Shown here: in pieces, positions 19,574 through 28,029 of the stretch | How the letters are laid out: every line of letters starts with the position of its first letter | How positions within the stretch are numbered: the first letter of the stretch is position 1 | Origin: Lachnospiraceae bacterium | GTDB taxonomy: Bacteria; Bacillota; Clostridia; Lachnospirales; Lachnospiraceae | NCBI GenBank assembly: GCA_015056915.1 | Contig: SVFK01000004.1 | Coordinates: 62,001 to 126,000, forward strand | Reading direction: 5' to 3' | Length of the DNA: 64,000 nt | Notes under the pieces: generated by a model | What the model saw: the letters and a program-made list of their open reading frames with translations, nothing else | Told to the model about the DNA's origin: nothing | Database searches by the model: none | Made by a program: the position numbers and the translations under genes

Positions 19574-20770
19574 TTATGCTTTTGCATAATATGCAACAAC
19601 TTTTTTCACTGCGCGGATAACATCTTCCACATCCTCATCCGTCATGGAATAATACAAGGGAATACTCATAACCTCTTCATAAAATTGCTCCGCATTGGGA
19701 CACAAGCCCTTCTCATATCCCAGCTTCTCATAACAGGAATGCCAATACACCGGCAGATAATGCACCTGAGGACGTGTATTCTCGGCATATAACGCATCAA
19801 AAAATTCACGTCTGCTGCAGCTTAGCTTCTCCTGATTCAGACGTATAATATATAAATGTCTGGTGGTATCGGACTCCGGAATCTCCCGCTGTACGATTAG
19901 CTCCGGTACATCTGCAAATGCCTTGTCATATCGCTCTACAATCTCCTTGCGACGGGCTGAAAATGCCGGAAGCTTGTTCAACTGGCTGATTAATAATGCA
20001 GCCTGAAAATCCGTGATACGATAATTATAACCCAGCTCCACCTGCTCATTGTACCAACGCGCATCCGTGGGATGCACCATTTCCGCCTGATTGCGGGTAA
20101 TGCCGTGCGCACGCAGGCGCAACAGCTTGCGGTAGAGAGCCTCATCATTGGTGGTAATAGCGCCGCCCTCGCCGGCAGTCGCCGTCTTCACCGGGTGGAA
20201 GCTGAAGCAGGTCATGTCTGCAATACTTCCCACCGCCTTATCCTTGTATCTCGTACCGATAGCATGTGCAGCATCCTCGATATATACCAGATTGTACTCT
20301 TCACAAATAGCCTTAAGAGCATCATGCTCCACTGCCTGACCCGTAAAATCCACTGCAATAATACCCTTCGTTCTGGGTGTAATCAGCTTGCGCACTGCCT
20401 CTGGGTCAATATTATAGGTGTCCGGCTTAATATCTGCAAATACAGGTGTCGCTCCGCAATACAACACACAGTTGGAAGAAGCAGCAAAGGTAATTGAGCT
20501 GACAATGACCTCGTCTCCTTCTCCAAAGCCTGCCGCCATTGCCGTCAAATGAAGTGCCGCCGTACCGTTACATACCGCCACAGCATACTTGGCACCGGTA
20601 ATGTCACAAAGCTTTGCCTCCAATTCACTTATCTTGGGTCCACAGGTGAGGTCCCCATTTCTCAGCACCTCTACCACTGCGGCTATATCATCCTCATCAA
20701 TATATTGATGTCCGTAACCGATTGCTGTCTCCTTAACCGGAGTACCTCCAAAAATCGCTAACTGTTCCAT
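19574..20770 (-). CDS. pseC: UDP-4-amino-4,6-dideoxy-N-acetyl-beta-L-altrosamine transaminase (PseC)
   Basis: DegT/DnrJ/EryC1 family; YAVAVCNGTAALHLTAMAAGFGEGDEVIVSSITFAASSNCVLYCGATPVFADI; VYIEDAAHAIGTRY; FSFHPVKTATAGEGG. Confidence 0.9.
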   Translation of the reverse strand: MEQLAIFGGTPVKETAIGYGHQYIDEDDIAAVVEVLRNGDLTCGPKISELEAKLCDITGAKYAVAVCNGTAALHLTAMAAGFGEGDEVIVSSITFAASSNCVLYCGATPVFADIKPDTYNIDPEAVRKLITPRTKGIIAVDFTGQAVEHDALKAICEEYNLVYIEDAAHAIGTRYKDKAVGSIADMTCFSFHPVKTATAGEGGAITTNDEALYRKLLRLRAHGITRNQAEMVHPTDARWYNEQVELGYNYRITDFQAALLISQLNKLPAFSARRKEIVERYDKAFADVPELIVQREIPESDTTRHLYIIRLNQEKLSCSRREFFDALYAENTRPQVHYLPVYWHSCYEKLGYEKGLCPNAEQFYEEVMSIPLYYSMTDEDVEDVIRAVKKVVAYYAKA

Positions 20771-20836
20771 GGTAATCCTCCTCGTTAACAAAGGTTGTTA
20801 TCATATGACATATTCATATAATGCGACAACATATTA

Positions 20837-20865
20837 ATTTTACCATTTGCACTTTATAAATGCAA
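20837..20865 (-). promoter_or_regulatory. Putative promoter for pseC
   Basis: Minus strand TTGCAT-17 nt-TAAAAT with TGG preceding the -10 (TTGCATTTATAAAGTGCAAATGGTAAAAT). Confidence 0.55.
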
Positions 20866-20964
20866 GGAAGGATGTTTGGCTAAATATGCATGTACCACTT
20901 CCGCATCACCCGCTTCTGCATTAGATTCTATTATCTCCAACATTTCTCTAATTGCTTTGCACAT
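20854..20964 (-). CDS. Putative intragenic short product of Rpn copy 1 (36 aa, RpnS-like)
   Basis: In-frame ATG at 20964 (MCKAIREMLEIIES...) preceded on minus strand by AAGGAGGGGAAGGTAAATATG; GGAAGG is 5 nt upstream of ATG. Confidence 0.4.
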   Translation of the reverse strand: MCKAIREMLEIIESNAEAGDAEVVHAYLAKHPSLHL

Positions 20965-21726
20965 ATTTACCTTCCCCTCCTTTTCATAATACTTTTTTAC
21001 AGCCATCATTTCTTCCGCTTTGGCATATTGTACAGCCATGTCATAGGCTTCCTCATCCATTTCTTGGTACACCGGATCAGTTTGTATCAGCTCTTTCAAT
21101 TTTTTCTTATCCTCTGAATACCGTATGAAGTCAAAAACTTGTTTCAGATCCGTTTTAAAAACATCAGTATTCGTTAATTTTCGTATTTCTATTAAATGAA
21201 TCGAGTAATTGTTTATATAAGGTTTTATCTCTTCCGGTATGTCCTGCATATTAAGAATGCCGTGTAAATCGACACTCCCATCCCAATCCTTTCCATAGTA
21301 CAACACCAGTGTAATACTTGGTGTTAGTCTACTTTCCTTGGTAAATCCGGAGAGAAACTCAGCCCGTGTAACTCCCTTCTTCTTTCGTACCTGTTTACTG
21401 ATACCTGTTGCCTGACGTTCATACTCCGAAGTATCATAAACCATACTTCTCAAGGGCATCAAATAGTGTACCTCATCTTGATTCTCTAGGCCGACAACCA
21501 CAAAGCCCACACCTAGCGCAGCTTTCTTAATCAGGTCCCGATATTTCTGCCTGCGCTGCCGTTTCCCGGACAGAATACTTTTACTCCACATACCTGTTTG
21601 ACTGTCCATATCGATTAAATCCTCAGCTCGCAGTAATTGTCGCCCCCGGAAAATTAAGCCATTAATCAAATCTGCATAACGCTCATTATCAGACAAACAG
21701 CTTTTCTTTGTCAAATCCTTTTCCAT
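20854..21726 (-). CDS. Rpn-family recombination-promoting nuclease/putative transposase (PD-(D/E)XK), copy 1
   Basis: ADLINGLIFRGRQLL...GVGFVVVGLENQDEVHYLMPLRSMVYD...FLSGFTKESRLTPSITLVLYYGKDWDG; start MEKDLTKK at 21726 after AGGAGGA. Confidence 0.8.
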   Translation of the reverse strand: MEKDLTKKSCLSDNERYADLINGLIFRGRQLLRAEDLIDMDSQTGMWSKSILSGKRQRRQKYRDLIKKAALGVGFVVVGLENQDEVHYLMPLRSMVYDTSEYERQATGISKQVRKKKGVTRAEFLSGFTKESRLTPSITLVLYYGKDWDGSVDLHGILNMQDIPEEIKPYINNYSIHLIEIRKLTNTDVFKTDLKQVFDFIRYSEDKKKLKELIQTDPVYQEMDEEAYDMAVQYAKAEEMMAVKKYYEKEGKVNMCKAIREMLEIIESNAEAGDAEVVHAYLAKHPSLHL

Positions 21727-21735
21727 ATTCAGTTC

Positions 21736-21772
21736 CTCCTTTGCAGGAGACATCCACTTGAAAATCTCCTGC
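21736..21772 (-). promoter_or_regulatory. Mutually exclusive hairpins in the Rpn1 leader that may gate the ribosome-binding site
   Basis: Minus strand: GCAGGAGA-14 nt-TCTCCTGC (21743-21772) versus CTCCT-GCAA-AGGAG (21736-21749), the latter capturing the SD with a GNRA tetraloop. Confidence 0.4.
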
Positions 21773-21869
21773 CTTATTCTTTGTTTGGATTAAAAGCATA
21801 GATTTTCTGATGTGTTTTAGAATATTGAGACGATGATAAATAACATTCTTAGAAATATGCTTTGAGATG

Positions 21870-21898
21870 ATTATAGCAAAAGGCATGGTGAATTTCAA
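21870..21898 (-). promoter_or_regulatory. Putative sigmaA promoter for Rpn copy 1
   Basis: Minus strand TTGAAA (21893-21898), 17-nt spacer, TATAAT (21870-21875). Confidence 0.65.
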
Positions 21899-21937
21899 GA
21901 GTTAGCGTGACCAGATGCTTTCTTATAAAAGTAAAAC

Positions 21938-21999
21938 CACCCGCCCACTTTTGACATACCCCTGTCTACTTGACAGCGGACACCGAAAGTGAGCGGGTG
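21938..21999 (-). repeat. Long inverted repeat with nested hairpin; IS-end/MITE-like element or pseB terminator
   Basis: Minus strand CACCCGCTCACTTT...AAAGTGGGCGGGTG (14 pairs incl. one G-U), nested CTGTC-AAGTA-GACAG, followed by GTTTTACTTTTA. Confidence 0.6.
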
Positions 22000-22018
22000 T
22001 GTATATTCTTCTATTCCA

Positions 22019-23014
22019 CTATTTCTCCAAATCAACAGTCTTTAAAAGTTCACGGATTTCTTCTACAGAGAGCCATTCGGTATTGTTACCGGAGCTGTAA
22101 GAGAAGCCTTCCGGCACCTTCTTGCCGGTGGGAATTACTTTTCTGCTCTCACTCCATACCATCTGAGGATATACAATAAAATGCTTGTCATACTCGTAGG
22201 TAGTCATGGAATCCTCTACGGTTACCATAATCTCATGAAGCTTCTCTCCCTCGCGGATACCTACCTCAGGCATCTTACAGCCGGGCATCATCGCTTCAGC
22301 CAAATCCGTAATCTTAAAGGAAGGAATCTTGGAAATAAAGGTCTCTCCACCCTTTGCCTCCTCCAATGCCTTAATCACCAGTTCAACACCCTGACGGAGA
22401 CTAATCCAGAAACGAGTCATACGATAATCTGTAATCGGCAGCTCTGTTCCACCGTTCTTGATAATATTGTTAAAGAAAGGAATCACAGAACCACGACTGC
22501 CTGCCACATTGCCATAACGTACGATGGAGAAGCACACATCCTTGCTTCCTGCATATGCATTGGCTGCAATAAACAGCTTATCTGATACCAGCTTGGTGCC
22601 ACCGTAGAGATTCACCGGATTTACCGCTTTATCGGTGGATAATGCAACCACCTTCTTCACTCCGGTATCCAATGCCGCATCAATTACATTCTGCGCACCG
22701 TGAATATTGGTCTTGATGGCCTCTGCCGGATTGTACTCACATGCAGGAACCTGCTTTAACGCTGCCGCATGAATCACATAATCCACACCCTCAAAAGCAC
22801 GAGTCATTCTCTCTCTGTCACGCACATCTCCTATAAAGAATCTAAGCTTGTCCGCATACTCCTTGAATTCGTTCTGCATAATAAACTGCTTAAATTCATC
22901 ACGTGAATAAATAATAATCTTCTTAGGATTATAATTCTCCAATACATATTTGGTAAAAGCCTTACCAAAGCTACCGGTTCCGCCGGTAATCAAGATAGAT
23001 TTATTGTTTAACAT
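22019..23014 (-). CDS. pseB: UDP-N-acetylglucosamine 4,6-dehydratase (inverting), PseB
   Basis: MLNNKSILITGGTGSFGKAFTKYVLENYNPKKIIIYSRDEFKQFIM; short SDR without TM domain. Confidence 0.9.
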   Translation of the reverse strand: MLNNKSILITGGTGSFGKAFTKYVLENYNPKKIIIYSRDEFKQFIMQNEFKEYADKLRFFIGDVRDRERMTRAFEGVDYVIHAAALKQVPACEYNPAEAIKTNIHGAQNVIDAALDTGVKKVVALSTDKAVNPVNLYGGTKLVSDKLFIAANAYAGSKDVCFSIVRYGNVAGSRGSVIPFFNNIIKNGGTELPITDYRMTRFWISLRQGVELVIKALEEAKGGETFISKIPSFKITDLAEAMMPGCKMPEVGIREGEKLHEIMVTVEDSMTTYEYDKHFIVYPQMVWSESRKVIPTGKKVPEGFSYSSGNNTEWLSVEEIRELLKTVDLEK

Positions 23015-23140
23015 AATGCAATGCCCTCATTTCCATGTCCTGCCAAACAGAACACTATTTGCTATATCATAACACATCATTTCCCAAAAGGCAATTTTCT
23101 ATGTTGGGATTTGTGAGTTGACCGGTATCCTTGTTAGACT

Positions 23141-24100
23141 CTATTTACATAAAGGACAATTCTTTACAGACTCCCAATTTGACGGAAAACCCATCTCTTT
23201 CCGCATTTGTTCAGCACTTATTCTCCTTGTGGAATCATACAAGTTATCCAGTAGCTTTCTAATCTGGTCAACCAATTCCTCTATTTCCTCCGGTTCCAGA
23301 AGATAGCGCAGACTAATCAAAACTGCAAACAAATCGGATTTACCATTTTTATAAACACTTCCTCTTTTGGGAATTTTCAAAATCTCATGAATATAGGAAT
23401 CCCTAATGCCGCCTTTTTGATACTTATAGTCGAATAATCTTTCATTATGTGCGCAAACATTACGGACACGAGACAACAAATCCAGCATACGAGCAAGCTC
23501 ATCCTCATTGACATATGCATATTCTTTGCTGATTCTTGTTTGAATAGTGGGCGGTAAATAACTATACATCTTAGAGATGCTTCCCATCGGCAATGCTTTC
23601 ACCATGACCCATAAAGGTATATTTCCATAGGTATCCTTCTGGTGCTGTATGTACGGATAATCCTTTGGATCTTTGGCTATCTTCGTCAACATGGACACCA
23701 ACTTGTTGATACCTTCCTGATTGGCAGGAACATAATTGTATTTTGTTGCATCCAGATAGGCCTGTTGCAAACTACCATATTCTTCACAAAAAGAATAGGA
23801 CAACAACGATTTGACGTGCTTTTCTACAATCAAAATCTTACTGAGAACCACATTGCGCAATGCATTGTCAAAGGAATATAACGCATAAATATCTCCTAAA
23901 GAGGTATAATCCCGATAGGTTCCATCCTTTTTCTTAAATGGACGCTTATAGCCGGAAACAAGTGCAAAGTAACTATGCTTCTTTAAGAGGGCAACTGCTC
24001 TGTCCTCATCATCAATAACCAACTTTTTATCAACCTTCAGTTTCTGAATCTGCTGTTGATAAGTCAAAAAAGGCTTATCACGTTTTTCTCTTTCGCTCAT
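23141..24100 (-). CDS. Abi_2 family (AbiF/AbiD-like) abortive infection protein with HEPN RNase motif
   Basis: KPFLTYQQQIQKLKVDKKLVIDDEDRAVALLKKHSYFALVSGYKRPF; LSRVRNVCAHNERLFDYK (RNVCAH = R-x4-H). ORF track start at 24235 rejected; MSEREKRDKPF at 24100 chosen. Confidence 0.85.
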   Translation of the reverse strand: MSEREKRDKPFLTYQQQIQKLKVDKKLVIDDEDRAVALLKKHSYFALVSGYKRPFKKKDGTYRDYTSLGDIYALYSFDNALRNVVLSKILIVEKHVKSLLSYSFCEEYGSLQQAYLDATKYNYVPANQEGINKLVSMLTKIAKDPKDYPYIQHQKDTYGNIPLWVMVKALPMGSISKMYSYLPPTIQTRISKEYAYVNEDELARMLDLLSRVRNVCAHNERLFDYKYQKGGIRDSYIHEILKIPKRGSVYKNGKSDLFAVLISLRYLLEPEEIEELVDQIRKLLDNLYDSTRRISAEQMRKEMGFPSNWESVKNCPLCK

Positions 24101-24119
24101 ATCTAATTCCCCTTTGTAA

Positions 24120-24188
24120 TAAAAGAAAAGGCCCCCGCAGGAGCCTCTTCCGGTCACAGGCCACGCAAGCTTCTGTGACACGATCACT
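24120..24188 (-). ncRNA. Candidate small structured RNA upstream of the Abi gene (abiF-RNA-like)
   Basis: Minus strand from predicted TSS: ...GTCACAG-AAGCTTGCGTGGC-CTGTGAC-CGGAAGA-GGCTCC-TGCG-GGGGCC-TTTTCTTTT; 7-bp hairpin followed by intrinsic terminator, own promoter upstream. Confidence 0.75.
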
Positions 24189-24194
24189 ACAAAC

Positions 24195-24223
24195 AATATA
24201 TCATGAAACGACACCACTGTCAA
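24195..24223 (-). promoter_or_regulatory. Putative sigmaA promoter of the Abi-associated ncRNA
   Basis: Minus strand TTGACA (24218-24223), 17-nt spacer, TATATT (24195-24200). Confidence 0.75.
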
Positions 24224-24315
24224 CAGCCCTGACAAAAAATATCATTTCATAAATTATTGCAAAAATAGTATATGAAAATAGCAAAAAATCATTCTCACGA
24301 AATAAAATTCATCCA

Positions 24316-25284
24316 TCAACAACGCACCTTCAACAGTGTCGCCTTACCGCTCATGTGGCAGCGACCCAGGTCTGCCGGGAGGAAGATACAGTCTCCCTTG
24401 GAAAAACGGACAACCTGCTGCGCCTCTTCCTCAAGCTGCAGTTCACCGCTTCCCTCCAGACAGAGCAATACCTGAAAGGAGGTTTCCAACACCGAAAAGG
24501 AGAAACCCTCGGTGACCTGAATGCGTTCCGTTTCAAAATACTGACATCGACAGAGAAGCTCACGGGAGCAACCGGGATAATAATGAACCATACGAGGCAT
24601 CTGTCGTACTGATGATTGCACATCCATGCTCATTACCTCCAGTGCTTTGTCAAAATGTAGCTCTCGCTTATTGCCATGCTTGTCCACGCGCTCGTAATCA
24701 TAGACACGGTAGGTTACGTTGGAATTCTCCTGAATCTCTGCAATCAGTGCACCCGCTCCGATTGCATGTACCGTACCGGCCGGCATAAAGAACACATCCC
24801 CCTTGTGCACATCCACCTTCTGCAGATGCTTGGACAACGTGCCTTCCGCTACTGCTTTACGCAATATTGCCGGTGTCACCTTATGGGCAAAGCCATATAC
24901 AAGACGAGCTCCCGGCTTGGCATCCATCACATACCACATCTCCGTCTTACCGTTCTGATGCTCATGCGCCAGAGCATAGGCATCATCCGGGTGCACCTGC
25001 ACGGACAAATCCTTGTCTGCATCAATGAATTTGACCAATATGGGAAAGCCCTTCTCCGGGTCTACCTTAGTTCCCATGTACTCTGGGTGTACCTCCAACA
25101 GCTTGTCCAGAGTCATCCCTGCATACTGCCCCGTAACAATCATACTGGGTCCATCCGGATGCGCAGAGCACTCCCATGTTTCTGCCAGAGGCTCTATGTC
25201 CATCTGTTTATCATATTCCGTTTTCAGACGCGTTCCGCCCCACAAATAATCCTTGCCTGCGGGTTTCAACAGCATCGGTTCCAT
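24316..25284 (-). CDS. manA: Mannose-6-phosphate isomerase, class I
   Basis: MLLKPAGKDYLWGGTRLKTEY; VQVHPDDAYA; GDVFFMPAGTVHAIGAGALIAEIQENSNVTYRVYDY. Confidence 0.9.
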   Translation of the reverse strand: MEPMLLKPAGKDYLWGGTRLKTEYDKQMDIEPLAETWECSAHPDGPSMIVTGQYAGMTLDKLLEVHPEYMGTKVDPEKGFPILVKFIDADKDLSVQVHPDDAYALAHEHQNGKTEMWYVMDAKPGARLVYGFAHKVTPAILRKAVAEGTLSKHLQKVDVHKGDVFFMPAGTVHAIGAGALIAEIQENSNVTYRVYDYERVDKHGNKRELHFDKALEVMSMDVQSSVRQMPRMVHYYPGCSRELLCRCQYFETERIQVTEGFSFSVLETSFQVLLCLEGSGELQLEEEAQQVVRFSKGDCIFLPADLGRCHMSGKATLLKVRC

Positions 25285-25326
25285 GTTGTGTACTCCTTTG
25301 GTTATCCCTCTTTGACACTTCCCCTA

Positions 25327-26637
25327 CTACAGCGGAAATACCGTCTTATCAGCCTGACTGATTTCTGAACCTACCTGCACCTCAATTACACTCATATCCG
25401 TATCTGCAATCAAGGTATGCTTGCAGCCTGCCGCAATCGTTACGACATCTCCCGGTCGAACCACCTGCTCCATACCGTCCACGATAGTTCTGCCCGTACC
25501 TTCAACTACGGTCCACACCTCGTCTCTACGCTCATGGCTGTGGTACTTCATCTGATTGCCAGCATGTAAAGTAACTTTAATGGTGAGAGAGGTGGATTGG
25601 GCATCGATTACGGTGTAAGAGCCCCATGATTTCTCCGCAAAACGTACATCCTCACCCAGTTTCTCTACATAAGGCTTCATATAGCTACTGGACTCTTTAT
25701 CAGATACCAGAATACCGTCACAGCTGGCAGCAATGACCATATTCTTACATCCCATACACAAAATCGGTATATCCAATTCATTAACCACATTGGTATTGCT
25801 ACAAGTATTATCTAATATCACATTACCTTGGGTTGCATCGGCCATAACCTCTGCCATCATGTTCCAAGTTCCAACATCACTCCAAGCCCCCTCATAACGA
25901 AGAACCTGTATATCTGTTTCCTTTTCTACCACAGCATAATCAAAGCTAATCTTTTCCAATGTATCATACTTCGCATACAAATCACGATAATCCGTAAAAT
26001 CAATCATGCTGTGTACCTTTTCAAGCAAATAACCCAGCTTAAAGGCAAACACACCGGCATTCCACAAAGCTCCCTGTTCAATATACCGCTCTGCCGTGGA
26101 CACATCCGGCTTTTCCTTAAACTCCTTTACTGCACTTACAGAATCAGATGTCATAGGAATAATGTATCCATATTTTTCACTGGGATACGTAGGTTCAATA
26201 CCCATCAAAGTGATATTCGCATCCCCCTGCTCTACCAAGGTTCCCAATTTTTTTACAGATTCATAGTAGGAATTAGATACATATGGATCCACAGGGCATA
26301 CTGCCACCGCTTCCTGAAGACCAACTCCTTTTTCGTCATGCAAATAAGCTACTGCTAAAGCAATAGCCGGAAAGGTATCTCTCCTGCAGGGTTCCACACA
26401 TACAGCCACCTTGTCATTTAACTGATTGCGAATCGCGCTTACCTGTGATTTACCGGTTGCAATCGTCACTGTGGCATCAGCATCTACCGCTGTAATCTGG
26501 CGATAGACACGCTGCACCATAGACTCATATTCACCTTTGTCATCCTTGAACAGCTTAATAAACTGCTTACTTCTGACATCATTGGATAAGGGCCACAGGC
26601 GCTTACCGCTTCCTCCTGAAAGTAAAATAATATTCAT
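25327..26637 (-). CDS. manC: Mannose-1-phosphate guanylyltransferase with C-terminal cupin
   Basis: MNIILLSGGSGKRLWPLSNDVRSKQFIKLF; EKPDVSTAERYI; C-terminal cupin GNQMKYHSHERRDEVWTVVEG. Confidence 0.85.
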   Translation of the reverse strand: MNIILLSGGSGKRLWPLSNDVRSKQFIKLFKDDKGEYESMVQRVYRQITAVDADATVTIATGKSQVSAIRNQLNDKVAVCVEPCRRDTFPAIALAVAYLHDEKGVGLQEAVAVCPVDPYVSNSYYESVKKLGTLVEQGDANITLMGIEPTYPSEKYGYIIPMTSDSVSAVKEFKEKPDVSTAERYIEQGALWNAGVFAFKLGYLLEKVHSMIDFTDYRDLYAKYDTLEKISFDYAVVEKETDIQVLRYEGAWSDVGTWNMMAEVMADATQGNVILDNTCSNTNVVNELDIPILCMGCKNMVIAASCDGILVSDKESSSYMKPYVEKLGEDVRFAEKSWGSYTVIDAQSTSLTIKVTLHAGNQMKYHSHERRDEVWTVVEGTGRTIVDGMEQVVRPGDVVTIAAGCKHTLIADTDMSVIEVQVGSEISQADKTVFPL

Positions 26638-26698
26638 TTAAAATATCCTCCACACCATACTAACTACAGTACGCTTTATCAAATATTTTTTACAGAAA

Positions 26699-26718
26699 GA
26701 GGGTGTTGTAACACCCTC
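26699..26718 (-). terminator. Palindromic hairpin after gmd (terminator-like)
   Basis: GAGGGTGTT-GT-AACACCCTC, 9-bp stem; U-tract on minus side is imperfect (TTTCTGT). Confidence 0.5.
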
Positions 26719-26748
26719 CTTAACATCAAAACTATATAATTATTCTTA

Positions 26749-27801
26749 TTACTCTGCAACAGCCTTGATAGCAGCCTCTCTCTTGGCAAGGGCACGATCA
26801 TGCTTTGCCATAATCTGCACCAATTCCTCATAAGAAGTCTTCTGAGGATCCCAACCAAGAACGGTCTTAGCCTTAGTAGGATCACCCCAAAGGTTGTCCA
26901 CATCCGTAGGTCTGTACCACTTGGGATTAACACATACAAGCATCTTGCCTGTTGCAGCATCATAACCCTTCTCATCGATACCGGTGCCTTCCCATCTGAT
27001 AGTAATGCCATTTGCCTCAAAAGCCTTTTCTGTAAAGTCTCTAACCGTATGCTGTTCTCCTGTAGCAATCACAAAATCTTCCGGTGTGTCATGCTGCAGC
27101 ATCATCCACATGCACTCCACATAATCCTTAGCATAACCCCAGTCACGCAGGGAATCCATATTACCCAATTCCAAATGGTCCTGTAATCCTTCTGCAATTC
27201 TGCCTGCTGCCAGAGTAATCTTACGTGTCACAAAATTCTCGCCACGTCTCTCGGACTCATGGTTAAAAAGGATACCGTTTACAGCAAACATGCCATAGGC
27301 TTCACGATACTCCTTGGTAATCCAGAAGCCGTACTGCTTTGCAACTGCATACGGGCTGTAAGGATGGAAGGGTGTAGTCTCACGTTGGGGCACTTCTTCA
27401 ACCTTACCGTATAATTCAGAGGTAGATGCCTGATAGAATTTCGTCTTCTTCTCAAGACCCAGAATTCTGATTGCCTCCAAAATACGTAGTACACCAATTG
27501 CATCCACGTCACCGGAATACTCCGGTACATCAAAGGATACCTGCACATGGGACTGTGCAGCCAGATTGTAGATTTCATCCGGTTGTACCTTGGCAATAAT
27601 AGCCGTCAAGGATGATGTGTCAGACAAATCACCGTCATGAAGACTGATAGCATTCTTGGCAATCAGATGATCAATTCTTGCTGTATTAGAAATAGAAGCA
27701 CGTCTGGTAATACCATGTACCTCATAACCTTTTTCCAATAAAAATTCTGCTAAATAAGAACCGTCCTGTCCTGTAATACCTGTAATTAACGCCTTTTTCA
27801 T
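26749..27801 (-). CDS. gmd: GDP-mannose 4,6-dehydratase
   Basis: [70 protein letters not shown]. Confidence 0.92.
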   Translation of the reverse strand: MKKALITGITGQDGSYLAEFLLEKGYEVHGITRRASISNTARIDHLIAKNAISLHDGDLSDTSSLTAIIAKVQPDEIYNLAAQSHVQVSFDVPEYSGDVDAIGVLRILEAIRILGLEKKTKFYQASTSELYGKVEEVPQRETTPFHPYSPYAVAKQYGFWITKEYREAYGMFAVNGILFNHESERRGENFVTRKITLAAGRIAEGLQDHLELGNMDSLRDWGYAKDYVECMWMMLQHDTPEDFVIATGEQHTVRDFTEKAFEANGITIRWEGTGIDEKGYDAATGKMLVCVNPKWYRPTDVDNLWGDPTKAKTVLGWDPQKTSYEELVQIMAKHDRALAKREAAIKAVAE

Positions 27802-27867
27802 TGTTTTAAAACCTTTCTCAAGTAACTTGATTTTATGATACTTTATTTGTCATAAAAAAACAAGTAT

Positions 27868-28029
27868 TTATGCAGGGAATATTTTCTCCTGCAATTCCTC
27901 TACAGACATACTCATTCTCTTAGCCACCTCTTCTATACCTAAGACGCCTTCATTCACTAATGATTGGTATACCTCTAATTTCCCTTCCAATCTACCGTCT
28001 TCAATCATCTCCTTAATCGCCTGACACAT
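27868..28029 (-). CDS. Putative intragenic short product of Rpn copy 2 (53 aa, RpnS-like)
   Basis: In-frame ATG at 28029 (MCQAIKEMIEDGRLEGK...) preceded by AAGGAGGA (28036-28043) with 6-nt spacer TTTGAT. Confidence 0.5.
   Translation of the reverse strand: MCQAIKEMIEDGRLEGKLEVYQSLVNEGVLGIEEVAKRMSMSVEELQEKIFPA

Noticed and set aside
24101-24235. N-terminal extension of the Abi ORF (MSGLLTVVSFHDILFVVIVSQKLAW...)
   Set aside because: Would translate through the predicted promoter, ncRNA hairpin and terminator; MSEREKRDKPF at 24100 has an RBS and matches Abi_2 N-termini.
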